This document shows, piece after piece, positions 43,060 to 55,420 of a stretch of DNA of 64,000 nucleotides. Under the pieces are notes generated by a model. It ran no database searches, was not told where the DNA came from, and worked only from the letters and a program-made list of their open reading frames with translations. This DNA is from Marsupella aquatica (lineage: Eukaryota > Marchantiophyta), in contig OZ316897.1 in NCBI GenBank assembly GCA_973895155.1, positions 5,332,001 through 5,396,000 on the forward strand, given 5' to 3'. Each line of letters opens with the position of its first letter. Within the stretch, counting starts at the first letter, position 1. A program made the translations under genes and the position numbers.

Positions 43060-44110
43060 TCCTTATCTAGCCCTAAGATCCTTGATCCCTATTTAGACGT
43101 TGGATAGGGATGATCCCTGTCCAGACGGCAGATAGGTTCTCACTGTCCAAACAATGGACATAGATGATCCCTGTAAAAGGCGGACAAGGATGATCCCTGT
43201 CCAAAATCCGGACAGGGATGATCCCTGTCAAAACGGTGGACACAGCTAATCCCTGTCCAAATAGCGGATAGGGTCTATCACTGTCCAAACAATAGACATG
43301 GATGATTCAAGGTTTGGATCACTTAGGATCACTCAGCGGTCCTATCTGAAAGTAAAACCTTAGTTTCATATTGGGGTCCCATAAACAAATATCTCAAACG
43401 GTGGATAGGGATCATCCCTATCCAAATGGCGGACAGGGATCATCTCTATCCAAATGGTGGACATGGATCATCTCTATCCAAAAGCCGGACAGGGATCATC
43501 CCCATCCAAACGGTGGACAAAGATCATCCCTATCCAAAATCCGGACAGGGATCATCCCCATCCAAACGGTGGACAGGGATCATCCCTATCCAAAATCCGG
43601 ACAGGGATCATCCCCATCCAAACAGTGGACAGGGATCATCCCTATCCAAAATCCGGACAGGGATCATCCCCATCCAAACGGTGGACAGGGATCATCCCTA
43701 TCCAAAATCCGGACATGGATCATCCCCATCCAAAATCCAGACAGGGATCATCCCCATCCAAACGGTGGACAGGGATCATCCCTATCCAAAATCCGGACAG
43801 GGATCATCCCCATCCAAACGGTGGACAGAGATCATCCCTATCCAAATGGTGGACAGGGATCATCCCCATCCAAACGGTGGACAGACATCATTCTTATCCA
43901 AAAGCTGGACAGGGATCATCCCCATCCAAATGGTGGACAGGGATCATCTCTATCCAAACGGTGGACAAACATCATTCTTATCCAAAAGCTGGACAGGGAT
44001 CATCCCCATCCAAACGGTGGACAGGGATCATCTCTATCCAAACGGTGGACAGACATCATTCTTATCCAAGCAGCACATAGGGATGATCCCTATCAAAATA
44101 GCTAACAGGG
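43060..44110. repeat. Tandem array of 28-bp palindromic units of element B
   Basis: From 43,385 to 44,080 there are about 25 units of 28 bp, each with a phrase like GGACAGGGATCATCC followed by a CAATCC/CCATCC-type spacer (CCATCCAAACGGT or CTATCCAAAATCC). Two spacer types partly alternate. A looser set with spacing of 28-60 bp precedes it (43,060-43,310). The core is half-site GGACAGRGAT and its reverse complement around one base. The array lies between the divergent transposase and ParB-methyltransferase genes. All three plus frames are open across it only because 28 is not a multiple of three and the unit lacks stops. Confidence 0.9.
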
Positions 44111-45026
44111 ATGACCCTATTACAGACAATCAACCTCTACACACTAATTTAATGTTTGATCAAAGAAAGGTTTGATTGAGATGATCCCAATTGTGAGTTG
44201 GGCTGGATTAGGGTCTAAACCCTAAACCCCAACCTTAAGTAACTTAGATATACAATTCCTAAATTTGATACCAATAGAATATTCTATAATTAATTTGAAA
44301 GTTACCTGTAATGGAAATGATTCTTGAACACAAAACTCACTTAGTTTATGTTGTCAAACCAAGTAATAAAATACTTTGTTGAAGGGGTAGTTCTAAGTAA
44401 GCTGGTAAACTAAATGCTTCAGAGGTGTGGAAGAAATTAAAACTAGATGTTCTGTCTAGAAAACAAGAGTGGCTCAATGGGGCTCCATAATGAATGGACC
44501 TGGTTGAGAGACTAAATGAAAATCTAGAAATGAAAATACCAAATGAGGACCAGCCAGAGCAGCCCAAGTATCTTATACCATTTGTTCAAGATCACTCTTA
44601 CGGATAAGGCGATGCGTGATCAGCCTTAAGCAGCGGCGGAGTTTAGGGTCGAGTGGATTAGGTCACCCACGCCACACAACCAAGTCGGGCGGCACAATTT
44701 ATGCAGCCTTGGGTTTAGGGTTTGCCTTGCACGGCTGTCTTGCCCCGCCTCGCAGCTCGGCCTCCCACGTGTTGAGTCGGCCTTGCCTCGCCTTGGTGGG
44801 GGGGGGTAAAGGAGGCAAGAGGTCCCCCTTGGGCCTCATTCTTCTTCCCTCCTCCTCTTCTCCGCTCTTGCGCTCCTCCGCTCCTCCGCCTCATTTGCTT
44901 TCAGTCTCCCTAGGCCCCACTCCACCTCCGCCTTCACACTAGAGTTTTTGCCCTAGCCGCCACGTTAATTGCCCTAGATCTAACGCTCTGTGATCTCCAC
45001 GTGTCCATACGGCCACGTGTCACAAG
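44111..45026. other. Leader region of the element B ParB-methyltransferase gene
   Basis: AT-rich to 44,600, then a GC-rich stretch (44,620-45,000) leading to the ATG at 45,027. No gene is supported here; the Ser/Pro-rich open frame at 44,616-44,942 is composition driven. It probably contains the promoter and 5' leader. Confidence 0.4.
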
Positions 45027-45179
45027 ATGGATCCATCTAGACCTATTCATGTGTCTTTGGTCGTTGAGCCAACAGAGGAGATAGACCTCTCCTCCATTGA
45101 GGATGTGGTAGACACGGCCCTCAAGGATTCCAGAGCCTTCCAATTGCTCAATCCAAGTGAGTATCTTGGTAACACGTTG

Positions 45180-45730
45180 AATATTTGTGCAGTGGACAGA
45201 GATCATCTCTGTCCAATTGGACAGAAATGATCCCTGTCCAAGTAGAGTCCAAGTAGAAGATAGTGATCATTATTACAAAATTGGACAGAGATGATCCCTG
45301 TCCAAGTAGAGTCCAAGTAGAAGATAGTGATCTTTATTTCCAATTGGATAGGGATCATCTATTTCCAAAATGACGATAGAGGATGTCCAACCAGAGGATC
45401 AAAACTATTCTATCAGATGATGCTGAGGATCTTTATTTGGAATTGGATAGAGATGATCCCTGTCCAATTCCTAATAAAGATTGACAGTATCCTCTGATCA
45501 AACAAAGATGATCTTTATTAGGAATTGGACAGAGATCATCTCTATCCAGTAGAGGATAGAGATGATCCTTGTCCAATTCCTAATAAAGATTGTCAGTATC
45601 CTTTGATCGAACAAAGATTATCTTTGTTAGGAATTGGACAGAGATCATCCCTATCCAAGTAGAGGATAGAGATGATCCCTATCCAATTGGACAGGGATCA
45701 TCTCTGTCCAAACTGTGAGAGAACCTCATC
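45180..45730. repeat. Palindromes of element B in intron 1 of the ParB-methyltransferase gene
   Basis: About a dozen copies or half copies of the GGACAGRGAT palindrome (for example GGACAGAGATCATCTCTGTC at 45,195) are scattered in this intron, some joined by repeated AATTGGACAG and AGTAGAGGATAG phrases. The flanking exons lack them. Confidence 0.85.
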
Positions 45731-47344
45731 TTTGTCGATTACAAATTAAGATTTTCCAAACTAATATGCATGGATGGGACTATTGCAGGGAGCGATCTAA
45801 ATGGATTGAAACCAGCAATTTCAGAATCAGATTGCTCCGAGGGAGTCTTGTTGGAGCAGAGCAAACCAGATTTTTGTTGGGGCCTTGAGTTCTCTAGAGT
45901 TGATTTTGATTTCCTTAGCACGTCAAAGAGACGGGATCCCATTTTGTGCATAAAGGTCAGAACAGAAGATCAAGAGACTCTTGTACTCGGACCTGTAGTC
46001 TTCATTGGAATTGAAGGAAGAGGGTTTGTTTCCATCATTCTTGAGCTCCATGAAAGGATATGATGGGTTAAGCTACATCTACCATCAAAGGCGTATTCTT
46101 TAGAGTTCAATGTTGAGTGGTCTGTTGCTGGAGAACTTGGCGTGATGGCAATGGGCTTTTTCCCTAAGTCGTATTCAACTCAAAAGGTGATTGCTGGAGT
46201 GAAGGGGATTCTTCCACTTGACATCATGTATGGGTTTCAATATGTGAAGCTGAATATCCATAAACACCAAGGGAATTATACATTTATGGTGACATGGATT
46301 TTAAATAATTTTCCGACAAGGCAGGATTCCTATCTTCGGAATTAGGATATCGCAAAAAGTGGGTAGAATCATTACCCAAGCCTACAAATGTTGCACCAGT
46401 AGCGGTGAACGAGCTTCCAATAGTTGTTAACAAAGAAGTTCCCAAAGAAGTTCCCAAACCTAGAAAAATATCTCAAGAGACAACAACGACTGCAGGAACA
46501 ACGGCTGGGACAAGCACCAAACAAGTGGTAGGGAAGCGAAGACTAAGAGAGAGGAAGGGTCGCGAGAAAATTGAGACATTGTCAAAGGAACCCGAGAAGA
46601 AGCCAGTAGCGAAGAAACAGAAAACTGACAAGTCTCTTTTGCGGTCAACCCCTACGGACGTACAGGTGCTCCCAAAAGATGAGGGAGATAAACTTGATGC
46701 CCCTGAGGAGAAGAGGTCTTAGAAGGAAATGATGTTCTCCAGAGAATAGAGTAGTACTATACTTTTGGGATAAATGAACTGTTTTCTATTCCAGTGGAGA
46801 AAATTGTGCCTGCACCTGCAAGATTATGTTACAGGATGCTCAGTAGTACCCATGTGAAGCACATAGCCGAATCCATGGTCAAAAACCTTGGACATGAACC
46901 TCACGTCGTGGACCTGCTTCCTTATAGTGCAAAGCTTAGAAAGTTGCTCCATTTTGACAGCACGGAGAACGACCGCAAAGACTTTCTTGCAGGAGTTAAG
47001 AAAGGCGAGATTGGTTTCTTTGCCATCAGTTGACAACATTCGGCTAGGGCGGCCAAGTGGGTTCTTCAATGGGCCAAAACTGATGCCAAGCTCACAGTGT
47101 TGGCAAAAAAGTTAAAATACAGGAAGTCTAGATTATTGTTAGACCTTACACCATCGGCTATATTGGTTGAGCACTCAATGAGATCAAATGCCATCAATTC
47201 GACGATGGTGTTTCAATCGTGCTTCAAAGATACAATTGTTCATGCAAGGAAATAATTCCTTGAATGCGGAGGACCAAGAAAGCCAAAGCACGGGGATAAC
47301 AAGTCAAACGCCCAAGAGAATCAAAAATTTCAGGTGAGAAACAT

Positions 47345-47694
47345 TTTTCTTGTTTGGACAGAGATGGTCTCTGTCCAAGAGTGTGACCGTCCGTTACATT
47401 GATTTTAGTTCAATATATCTCTGGTTATGACTTGGATGGAGATGGTCTCTGTCCAAGAGTGTGATCGTCCATTCTAGAGATTTCTCTTCCTTCTACTTTT
47501 GGTTATGACTTGGATGGAGATGATCTCTGTCCAAAAGTGTGATCGTCCATTCCAGAGATTTCTCTTCCTTTTACTTTTGGTTATGACTTGGATGAAAATG
47601 ATCTTTGTCCAAGAGTGTGATCGTCCATTCCAAAGATTTCTCTTTCTTTTACTTTTGGTTATGACTTGGATGGAGATGGTCTTTGTCCAACAAG
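47345..47694. repeat. Four to five tandem 84-bp units, each with one element B palindrome
   Basis: In the intron before the methyltransferase exon, units of about 84 bp repeat the phrases TTGGATGGAGATGRTCTCTGTCC, GTGTGATCGTCCATTCCAGA and TCTCTTCCTTTTACTTTTGG with few changes. Every unit holds one palindrome. Open frames on both strands here are repeat artefacts. Confidence 0.85.
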
Positions 47695-48803
47695 CAAGTG
47701 ATAGTTTGTTGTCAAATCTCATTGAAGACAGTGGATCCGGAGTCGTTGGAAGAACAATCTCCAACATGCCCTCTTGCAATTGTTGATTTCAGCCGACTTC
47801 AACAGAAGGAGTGGACCGAAGCAGAGATTTTGGTACTCTTCCAATACATAGTAGAGCTACCAGGGAATGCCACCATTGTTGTGATGATAATTGTCCATCC
47901 GGGTTACCTTGTACTGAATGTCCTAAGCGCTCTTCGTAAATTAGGACATTCAAAAACTCTCACTATTCACGTTGAGTATGGGAGTTATTACCGAGATGAT
48001 CAACCTCACCCTCACGACTCATGTTGGAAGGGAGGAATAGAAGAAGTTATCTTTGCGGGAATTTCTCGCGAAGAGAACGTCAGCTGGGATGAAGTGTTCA
48101 AGCCCAACCAGATGAAGCCAAAATGGGTGTACGGTGAAAAGGATACTGATGTCGTGGTTGAGAAGGTCAAGGGAAAGGGAAAGGCAAAGGATGCAGACGA
48201 GGAGTCATTACATGTAGATCTAAGAAATATGATGACCCCAGAAGAGGCGGCAATACTTCTGCACATGGCACCTCGATTTGAGACGGTCGGCGCTCAAGGT
48301 GGGTGGGTGAATCCTCACGCCAAACCCACACGGATGATCCAAAAGAGCATCCAAACACTGTCCGAGCCGGGGGATTTGATTCTTGACTTTTTCTCTGGCG
48401 GTCAAGTGATGAAGGCATCCCTTTTTTCTCAACTTGAATGTTTTGTTTATTGTGACTCTCAACATGAGAGACATTTTGTGGAAGCATATGCTTCGTTCCT
48501 TTGTGAGAAGGTTCCCACCATCAAAGATTGTTATGATCGCTATGTCGGTGGAAGTTCTAGACATTGGGAACCCTCTTCTGCCGCTGTTGCTATTGACGAT
48601 GAATCAGATGGTGATCAAGAAGATGGAGCTGACCAATCAGTCAAGACGATGGGCCATCGGAGGGGGCATAAGTGAAGAATTTGGATGACCGAGTTGGCGA
48701 GGGTGAAAATATTGACCTTGTGGAAGACGATATGATTGTTGGATCTGCACCTTGCAGTTCACCAATTACAGATGTTGCCCCCATGGGCCCCAACGAGCAC
48801 TAG

Positions 48804-51800
48804 AAGAAACCCACCCATTCTGAGACCCTCCCCTACATGACTTGTGTGAGACCTTCTTCAATAAGCGACTCCAAGGTTGTTGGTGTCATATTAGTCACAC
48901 CTTGTTGACCGAGTTTTGTTCAAGTTTTGGGTAGTCATGTTTACAACTATTTGGGAAGTTGCAAATATAACACACTTAAGGCAATTAAGTTATAGTTATA
49001 CAAGTGACTCTACATTAGAGCTATTGGACGTGCCAACAGGTGTGGTTTTCACCAATTTCAGCATCACATATATATGCAAGCTAGCTAGCTAGGGCATGCG
49101 TGCAAGTTATTTAGGCTTATTTCCATGCCCTATAATTGGGCATGTTTTCCCCCTCCACACATTGTTCCATCGAGGTACCTTTAAAGGTATCAAATAACCA
49201 AGGTTGAATTGAATGTATTCCTTCCCGCCAACCACCATATATATTGAGGCAACTCCAAGCCTGAGACATTGGAGTTTCTAGTCTGGCCTTTGAGTGACTT
49301 GCGGTGAGCTTCTACTGTGGCTTTTGAGGTTGACTGATCGAGCTGCATTGACTGAGCTGAACTGAACTACTACATTCAGTTAATACTCACTGATCAACCT
49401 ACTGAGTTGCGGTTGGGAGTTGGAGGTTGTGTTGCGCTCATCTTTGGAGGCGGGAGGTGAAATGCCATAGCTCTATTCAGCTAATGCAAACGTTGTTGCT
49501 TAGGAGACGAGGTAAAATCTACAACCTTGAAGATGTTGTGAGGCTCATTGAAGAGGGAGGTGGAATGCCTAGCGCTGTCGGGTGAGGAAGCAAAGTATGG
49601 CAATGCTGCCACTTAGGGGATGACTATTATTGGACCCAGATTTTGGTTTTTGGTTGCGCTTTTGGAAGCAGAGGTCGGACCTTCCTGTTGCCTGAAGTGT
49701 AGACACTCCTAGCCTTGCCGTCCCAAACTGTGAAAGGCTTCTCCCTGTTCTGTCCTCCTGCTTTCACTATTTGTATTCAGGTCTTTTGATCAGTTTCAGA
49801 GGGGAGGTCATTGTTTTCGCAAGCTCTTGGTGAGCTAATCAACCACGGTGTGTAGGTTTAGGGAGTTGCGCTTGGGAGCTGACGACTTGGAGTTGAGGCA
49901 TCAATCTTTTAGGGAGCTTGGAGTGGAAGCCGTGCCATCTTGGAGCGAGACTTCCAGTTGCTGTGGACTAGCTCAAAATAGGGTATGTAAGAAACTCATC
50001 ATTTTTTTTGCTTTTTGTACAAGGATAGTAAGAAATACATTTTAGCATTAGTAAAGTACTTAGGGTTTGCAACCCTAAGTCACTAAGGAAGGATAGTAGG
50101 GAATCATGGAAGGGAAAAATATGTTGTTCTAAGAAGACGTAAAGGGATAAGTGAGGTCTTTATGGTATGGCAGCAAATATTCTTTCCTTAGTTAGGATAG
50201 GCGACTAAGTCGACACCGGAAAATGACCCAACACCTGACATCTCATTTTTGGCTAATATTTCTCCCATGGGTGCGGGGAGGTCCCTAGGGAACCCTGAAA
50301 AATTATGAAGTGAAGTAGGGTCTCAACCTAGGAATTGTGAGTATTTTGGTTGAACTTAAAATAACCATCTAGCGGGTCCCGAAGAAATTAGCCAAGGGGT
50401 AGATATTTTTGGTTCGAGGTTAAAATTGGGTATAGTATAGCCCATAATATCCCTTGAAAGTCTAAGAAGTAGTTTATCAACTTTGGTTAGTTTTTGGGAG
50501 CACCTCAAAGATTGGGAAAAGTAATGCAACCTATAGATATGGGCAAACTTAGGTATTTTTAGAAAAGTCAGTGCGGGGTATTTAGTGCATTTGATAAATT
50601 CAGGAGGGAGTCCTATGTCCAAGGATCCCATAACTATGCTCAGAAGTTCTTTTAGATCTATGGGTGACTTGTTGGCATGGCTTTAAAAAGGGCTAGTACA
50701 AAGTTTTCTCCCGCGAGAGAACCAAATTTTTTCTAAGTGTGGAAACGCGACGACGCGGCTACGACGAGGCTAGCACGAGGCAGGAAGGAGTCTAAGCACG
50801 AGGGCGGCTGCGAGTTGAGTGATTAGACTATGAAATCATATGGTGGAAAATCTATGGTGGGCTATTGTTGCTCCAGCACGAGATCGGCTAACTTAGGCAA
50901 TGTGAAATTGATGCAGCAGCTGTCTAGTAAACGTGATCTCTGCCTGGATGTTGACAAATTGAGAAAGGGCAGGCACTACATAGGCTATAGAGCTTGCTAC
51001 CAAGGAAAACGTGGATGCTGCTGGCTGATTCACTCTACTGGCTGATTCAATGTGCTGGCTGGTTCAATCTGCGGGTAGGTAAGCTTGTGCTGAGTAAATT
51101 CAAAAGAGAATGGCTGGCAATTGAGAATCCATGTGCTGAGAATTGACCAGCTGCTGCAATTTACAGCAATTGTGAGCTATGGCTACTCCTGAGAAAATCA
51201 ATCACAATCCAGCCCAACAATTAGAAGAGACTCAGTCATAAATCAGAGGAGAAACTACTGCAAAAATCAGTCAAGCAATTAGTCAAGGAATCATCCTCAA
51301 ATCAGCTGCACAATCAGGCACGATGCTAAGCTCTATAGCTTCTGGAAAGACTGGACCTTATGAGGAACTCTCTCAGGTCGACACCTGGTATACACATAAG
51401 TGTAAACCGGGACCTATGGCAGTGTAATTCGGAGCCCTTTTGCACATAAGGGATTGAGAGAGGGAAAATGCCATAACTTGAGCTAGGGGCATCCGTTGGG
51501 GCCCATATTTTTTGTGCCGATTCAAGGAAGGTAAAGCATCGTTGAGTGAAGGCAGAAACCCAGGAAAAGAAATACCCAGAGATATTTTAAACCGTCGCCA
51601 TGGGGGGTCCCGCTAGCTTGCAAACGGGAGCTGCCAAGGGAGAATGAATACCAGATGTAGGGCCAAACACTTTGGGTACCCATACCACTTTAGTAAGGCT
51701 CTAGGGAAGGGTACTTACCTTTGGTTGAAGGTGCAAGGCCATCAAGTTAATAGAAGTGAGTATAGAGGGTAGTTTGCTTAGGGTAGTATAAGGGGTACAA

Positions 51801-54800
51801 GTCAAATAAGGCCAACTTTGACTAGGCATAACTTTGGACTCAAGTACTCTTTTTGTGAGCTTTCAAGTGCGTTGGAAAGCTGATGAAGAGGACCATAAGT
51901 GGGAGCAGGTTTGGAGGTCAAAGCATGCAACTCATGTGTGGCATATTCCAGGGCTTGGAAGGAGTCAAGCAATAGGTTGTAGAGTGAGCTATGAACTATA
52001 GTTTGGACTTGGTGTGTTAGGAGGACTTGGGGGAGGTATAGTTGGACCCCAGGTCAAGCTTGGTGTGGTGTGAAAGGAGAATAGTATATAAGGTGGAAGA
52101 TTTCATTTGTTGAGGACCAGAAGTCTCATTCTTAAGTGTAAGCTCTACCTTGCAAGTTGGGGCTAAGATTGAGAAGGGGAAGGAGGTCCATGCATAGTGT
52201 GGAGAGTGTGTAGTGACCTTTTATGTACGGATTGAGTATACAATAAAATGATTCTTCCAATCTTCATTGTGACCACTAAGTGTGATTAAATGTGAAGTGT
52301 TTGAGAGCAAAAGAAGAGTCCATGCTAGGATGCAATCTTGGTCTAATCGTGAAGGGGATGTGCTGGTACACAACCAAGGCCAAGGAGGCAAGGTTAAGGT
52401 GGAGCACTACTTTGGGGTTTAGAGAGGATTGTATCTTGAGGGTGGAAAGTACCTTGCTTTGTGTGAGAACCAAGAGGAAGAGTTCTTTGCAAGAAGAGTT
52501 TTTCTAGAGCTCAAGGGGGTGTGTGGACCCAAACCAAGGCCAGGGGGGGCAAGGTTAAGGGGTAACACTACCTTGAGGATCTTGAGGGGACTTAAGCTTG
52601 AAGAGAAAAGTACTTGGGGTTCTTGGGTGTTTGTTTTAGGATCTACTCTAAGGTGACAGCTTGGAGTGGATATCCCCCTTGCTAATCCTTGGAGTAGAGG
52701 AGAGAGAAAGAGTGGGAGTGCAAAAGTAGTCAAGGTGACTACCTCTCTAGAAGTGGAGAGTTGAAACTACTTGTGTATGGTGTACTTAGACCTTGCATGC
52801 ACATTTCAGAAGTTTTGTCAATCCTTTGTGACCCTGGTATGACATGGAGCAAGTATTAGGTAGTTTTTTAGGGGAAAAGATGCTTAAGCTCCTTGACAAG
52901 TGTTTGACAGTTGCTGTTACTAGCTACATTGGACAAAGGCCTTCATTGAGCTGAAACTTGGGAGCTTAGAGTGGGCCAATGCAAGCTCTATACAAGGCAG
53001 GAGTTGTTGCACAAAGGTGAGAGTCAGTAGCTTTTTGGATTGACCATCTTTCGTCATTGTTGTGCGCTGGTCTTGTCTATCGCTACGGTGGATTGTTGCT
53101 CTGCCTTTTTGCCATGGGTTGCCAGCCTGCCACATGCTATTGGCAGTTTAAGAACTTCTATTTGTGTTGTTGAAAGAACAGGGTGGGTTCTCACTTTTCA
53201 ATCCTATCAACTACTTTCCGTCTCTCAGCCTTGTTTCAATAGAGCTATATGTTCCATTAATCAAATCCAAAAATCTCCAGTATTACTTTCGTTTTGCCAT
53301 GATCCTTATTCAGCACCCATCGCTCTTTGTTTGTTCCTCCCTTGTGCACTTCGATTCTCACATGAGATTTTTAATCCTCTGGAACCTGTGACGCCTCCCA
53401 CTCGTCAATCATTTCTTTTCTTCATTTATTGTCAACAATGCGTCCTTCAGCCACCTGGTGCCACCAATTCTTTTTGTCTCGAGCACTCATTCATTGAGAA
53501 CCGAGATTCAGTTAAAGGTAACTCCAACTCCTCAACTTCTCATAAGGCAGGTCACTATTCTTTCCCCACTTCAGCCGTTAAACTTCATCGCTCCTCGACC
53601 TCAGTTTCCCAATATTCAATTTCCTCCTCCGTAGTGCCAACATCTAATCTCCTTTCACTGCCATCACTCATTGTTTCTTGTCATGCCCGAGTCCATCTTC
53701 CGCACATCTCTGTTTAGCCTCGAGCACAGCACATATAATTGCCTATTTTTATTTTTGTCCTCATCAACAAAAATGAAAACCCACACCGTCAATCTCTGCT
53801 GCCAATTCTGTACCCTGCCATTCCACTTCTTTGAACCCAAATGTCTCTATATTCCTCTCAACAGCAGAGTAAAAACCCTCAATCCTGTCTCTCCCTGCTA
53901 CAACATCGCGCACAGCTTTTTTCATAGATTTCTCTATCATAATTCCTTTGTTGCTACAATGCACCTTACCATTCTTCACTACTAGCCGTCCTCGAATCGT
54001 CTTCTGCTTTCGCGATGGAGGTTGAATCTTGCGGTACGTCAAGGGGAACTTGATCTTCGAATCATGGAACTGCTTGATATAGTGAGTTCAGGCATTTGGT
54101 AACTTTGAAACTCATTCGTTGAAAAGAGCTTCATCCGGTAAATCTTGGGAGTTTCATTAGTAGGGGTTGGCAGGGCGCGACCAACCACTTGATATCTCGA
54201 TTGTACTCTCTCCCCTATGGAAGACTACCGGCTTGGGCTGCCAGCCTTCTCTCTATTTCAATTTGTTGTCCCTATGGTCAAACACTACTTGGTTAGTGGG
54301 TTAGGTCTATTTTTGTCTGTTTTGCCTTCAAGTAGGACATGGTTGAATTGAGCTTGGAGGCAACAAAATGGCAAGGCCGAATCTGAATGGTTCCAAAAGT
54401 ATGTGTGCTGCATTTTGATCTGGACAACCAATTGTAGAGTTGACTCTTTCTGAATGTTGTAGTCTGTTCTGCCTTCAACTGGGCCATCGAGTATTGCTAT
54501 TGTATTCACCCCAATGAGCAATGCTTCTCCCTTCAATCAGGTGAACGTACAGTTTGGTAGGGCCAACGCCATATGATCATGTACTTGCTCTATAAAGTTC
54601 TGAATATATAAGCATTTTTTGTTAGACCAGGCAACTTGGGAGACTTTGCTAATTGTCACCTGCATCTGAGGGGCTACATCGGGGGCATCAGTGGAGGTTC
54701 ACTTGCACAACATCAGTGGAGGTTCACATTAGAGGAGGTTCACAGCCAGTGAATTTCCTCTTTGTTGCAACCTGCAAGGTGAGACTTTCAGTCTTTCTAC

Positions 54801-54960
54801 ATGAAAAAACAGGATTTAGATATGATTGATATACATGTTCGTCGAGAACATGGGTTTATTAACAAGCTCTTTGTCTTAGGAAACTCATAAACTCAGCATC
54901 AAATATGTACTATGCACGTTTCATGCTATGTGTATACTGTGACCTGTAGTTGGAACCAAG
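48804..54960. other. Long non-coding stretch, probably decayed transposon DNA
   Basis: I find no gene I can support. The first few hundred bases may be the 3' end of element B. A diverged direct duplication of about 170 bp lies at 52,318-52,480 and 52,490-52,645 (both contain AACCAAGGCCA and GGCAAGGTTAAGG). Around 51,180 a short frame beginning MATPEKINHNPAQQLEETQS contains a stop and could be a relic. The pyrimidine-rich 225-residue frame at 53,040-53,717 lacks any recognisable motif. Confidence 0.4.
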
Positions 54961-54967
54961 ACAGTGA

Positions 54968-55420
54968 GTGGGAACTGATAAGTTTAGGTTGGTTGCTGTT
55001 GGCGAGGCAAGTCAACCTCCTGCTCGCCTTGCTCATCAAAGGACGTCAACAGAGGACATCACAACAAAAGCAACACTTATGGTGAGGACCCGCAACGCTG
55101 AACATGTGCGGCTTGCACGCAAGGCAGAGATGTTGCACCTAGAGTATGTCAAACTTGGGATCCTTCCAGCCCAATCTGCATGGTACTTTGAGTACCCTGT
55201 TGTTGCCAGGAACAACTACAGCCGGCCTCTACCTGCTTCAGTACCCTTTCCGACATCCTTGGTATTTGTGTCTCTTGTACATGACCCGCCACAAATTAGG
55301 TGCCAAGGGTGTGTGCACACTTGCCAATATGACTGTCCTGCCTGCAGGGCTTCTGGCCCAGAATTGGATGACTATTCTCTTGGATGCCAATTTTTGCATA
55401 GAGCACAATGTATCATCTAG
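54968..55420 (+). CDS. Hypothetical protein fragment
   Basis: A 150-residue frame contains a basic, Ala/Leu-rich helix-like segment (MVRTRNAEHVRLARKAEMLH) and a Cys-rich end (CQGCVHTCQYDCPAC). It lies 800 bp upstream of the PHD gene on the same strand and might be an upstream exon of it. No start or splice site decides this. It may equally be a chance frame. Confidence 0.25.
   Translation: MGTDKFRLVAVGEASQPPARLAHQRTSTEDITTKATLMVRTRNAEHVRLARKAEMLHLEYVKLGILPAQSAWYFEYPVVARNNYSRPLPASVPFPTSLVFVSLVHDPPQIRCQGCVHTCQYDCPACRASGPELDDYSLGCQFLHRAQCII

Larger units (their letters stand above)
38571..48803. mobile_element. Element B, right arm (DUF7869-type transposase and ParB-methyltransferase)
   Basis: The arm begins CAGCCTATTCATTAAAAATG at 38,571 and is preceded by AT, the same 2-bp flank as at 16,523. 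It holds subterminal repeats, a minus-strand transposase pseudogene, a tandem palindrome array, and a plus-strand ParB-methyltransferase pseudogene ending at 48,803. The outer limit of the arm beyond 48.8 kb is not visible. With the left arm the element would be at least 12.7 kb. Confidence 0.7.
45027..48803 (+). pseudogene. Element B ParB-like / methyltransferase-like fusion
   Basis: Exons: 45,027-45,156; 45,789 to about 46,740; 46,795-47,333; 47,695-48,803. The first and third introns have good GT-AG sites and phase. Exon 2 holds a conserved-looking region and a Lys/Arg-rich nuclear-localisation-like tail (GKRRLRERKGREK). Exon 3 is ParB-like: GFFAIS, a TGA stop (47,031-47,033), then QHSARAAKWV, which corresponds to the G-x-H-x-x-x-A box. 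Exon 4 is methyltransferase-like: LSEPGDLILDFFSGGQVMKA (motif I) after a diverged region where motif IV should be (PLAIVDFSRL), with no DPPY. Further damage: TGA at 46,061, frameshift near 46,335, TAA at 47,253 (before FLECGG), frameshift near 48,672, after which the shifted frame ends at TAG 48,801-48,803. The order of domains matches element A's gene. Confidence 0.6.

Noticed and set aside
43371-44175. Three long overlapping plus-strand frames of 208-249 residues
   Set aside because: They all read the same 28-bp tandem unit. Since 28 is not a multiple of three and the unit lacks stops, every frame stays open. The peptides are repeat artefacts (DRDHPYPNGG-type units).
44616-44942. Ser/Pro-rich frame upstream of the element B ParB gene
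   Set aside because: GC-rich leader DNA; no motif, and the real start codon with a good splice donor lies at 45,027.
47474-47786. Frames on both strands in the 84-bp repeat
   Set aside because: They repeat with the unit and lie in an intron bounded by a good donor (47,334) and acceptor (47,694).
38571-48803. Elements at 16.5 kb and 38.6 kb as two independent insertions
   Set aside because: Their flanks are complementary halves of one gag reading frame with a shared AT duplication, so one insertion later split by inversion is simpler. I keep some doubt because the inner breakpoint on the right is not seen.
48795-48812. CACTAGAAGAAACCC, resembling a CACTA terminus
   Set aside because: The CACTAG includes the stop codon of the ParB-methyltransferase frame (shifted), no matching TAGTG partner was found, and no subterminal repeats follow.
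53040-53717. 225-residue plus-strand frame
   Set aside because: No domain, composition typical of pyrimidine-rich non-coding DNA, no plausible splice or promoter context.
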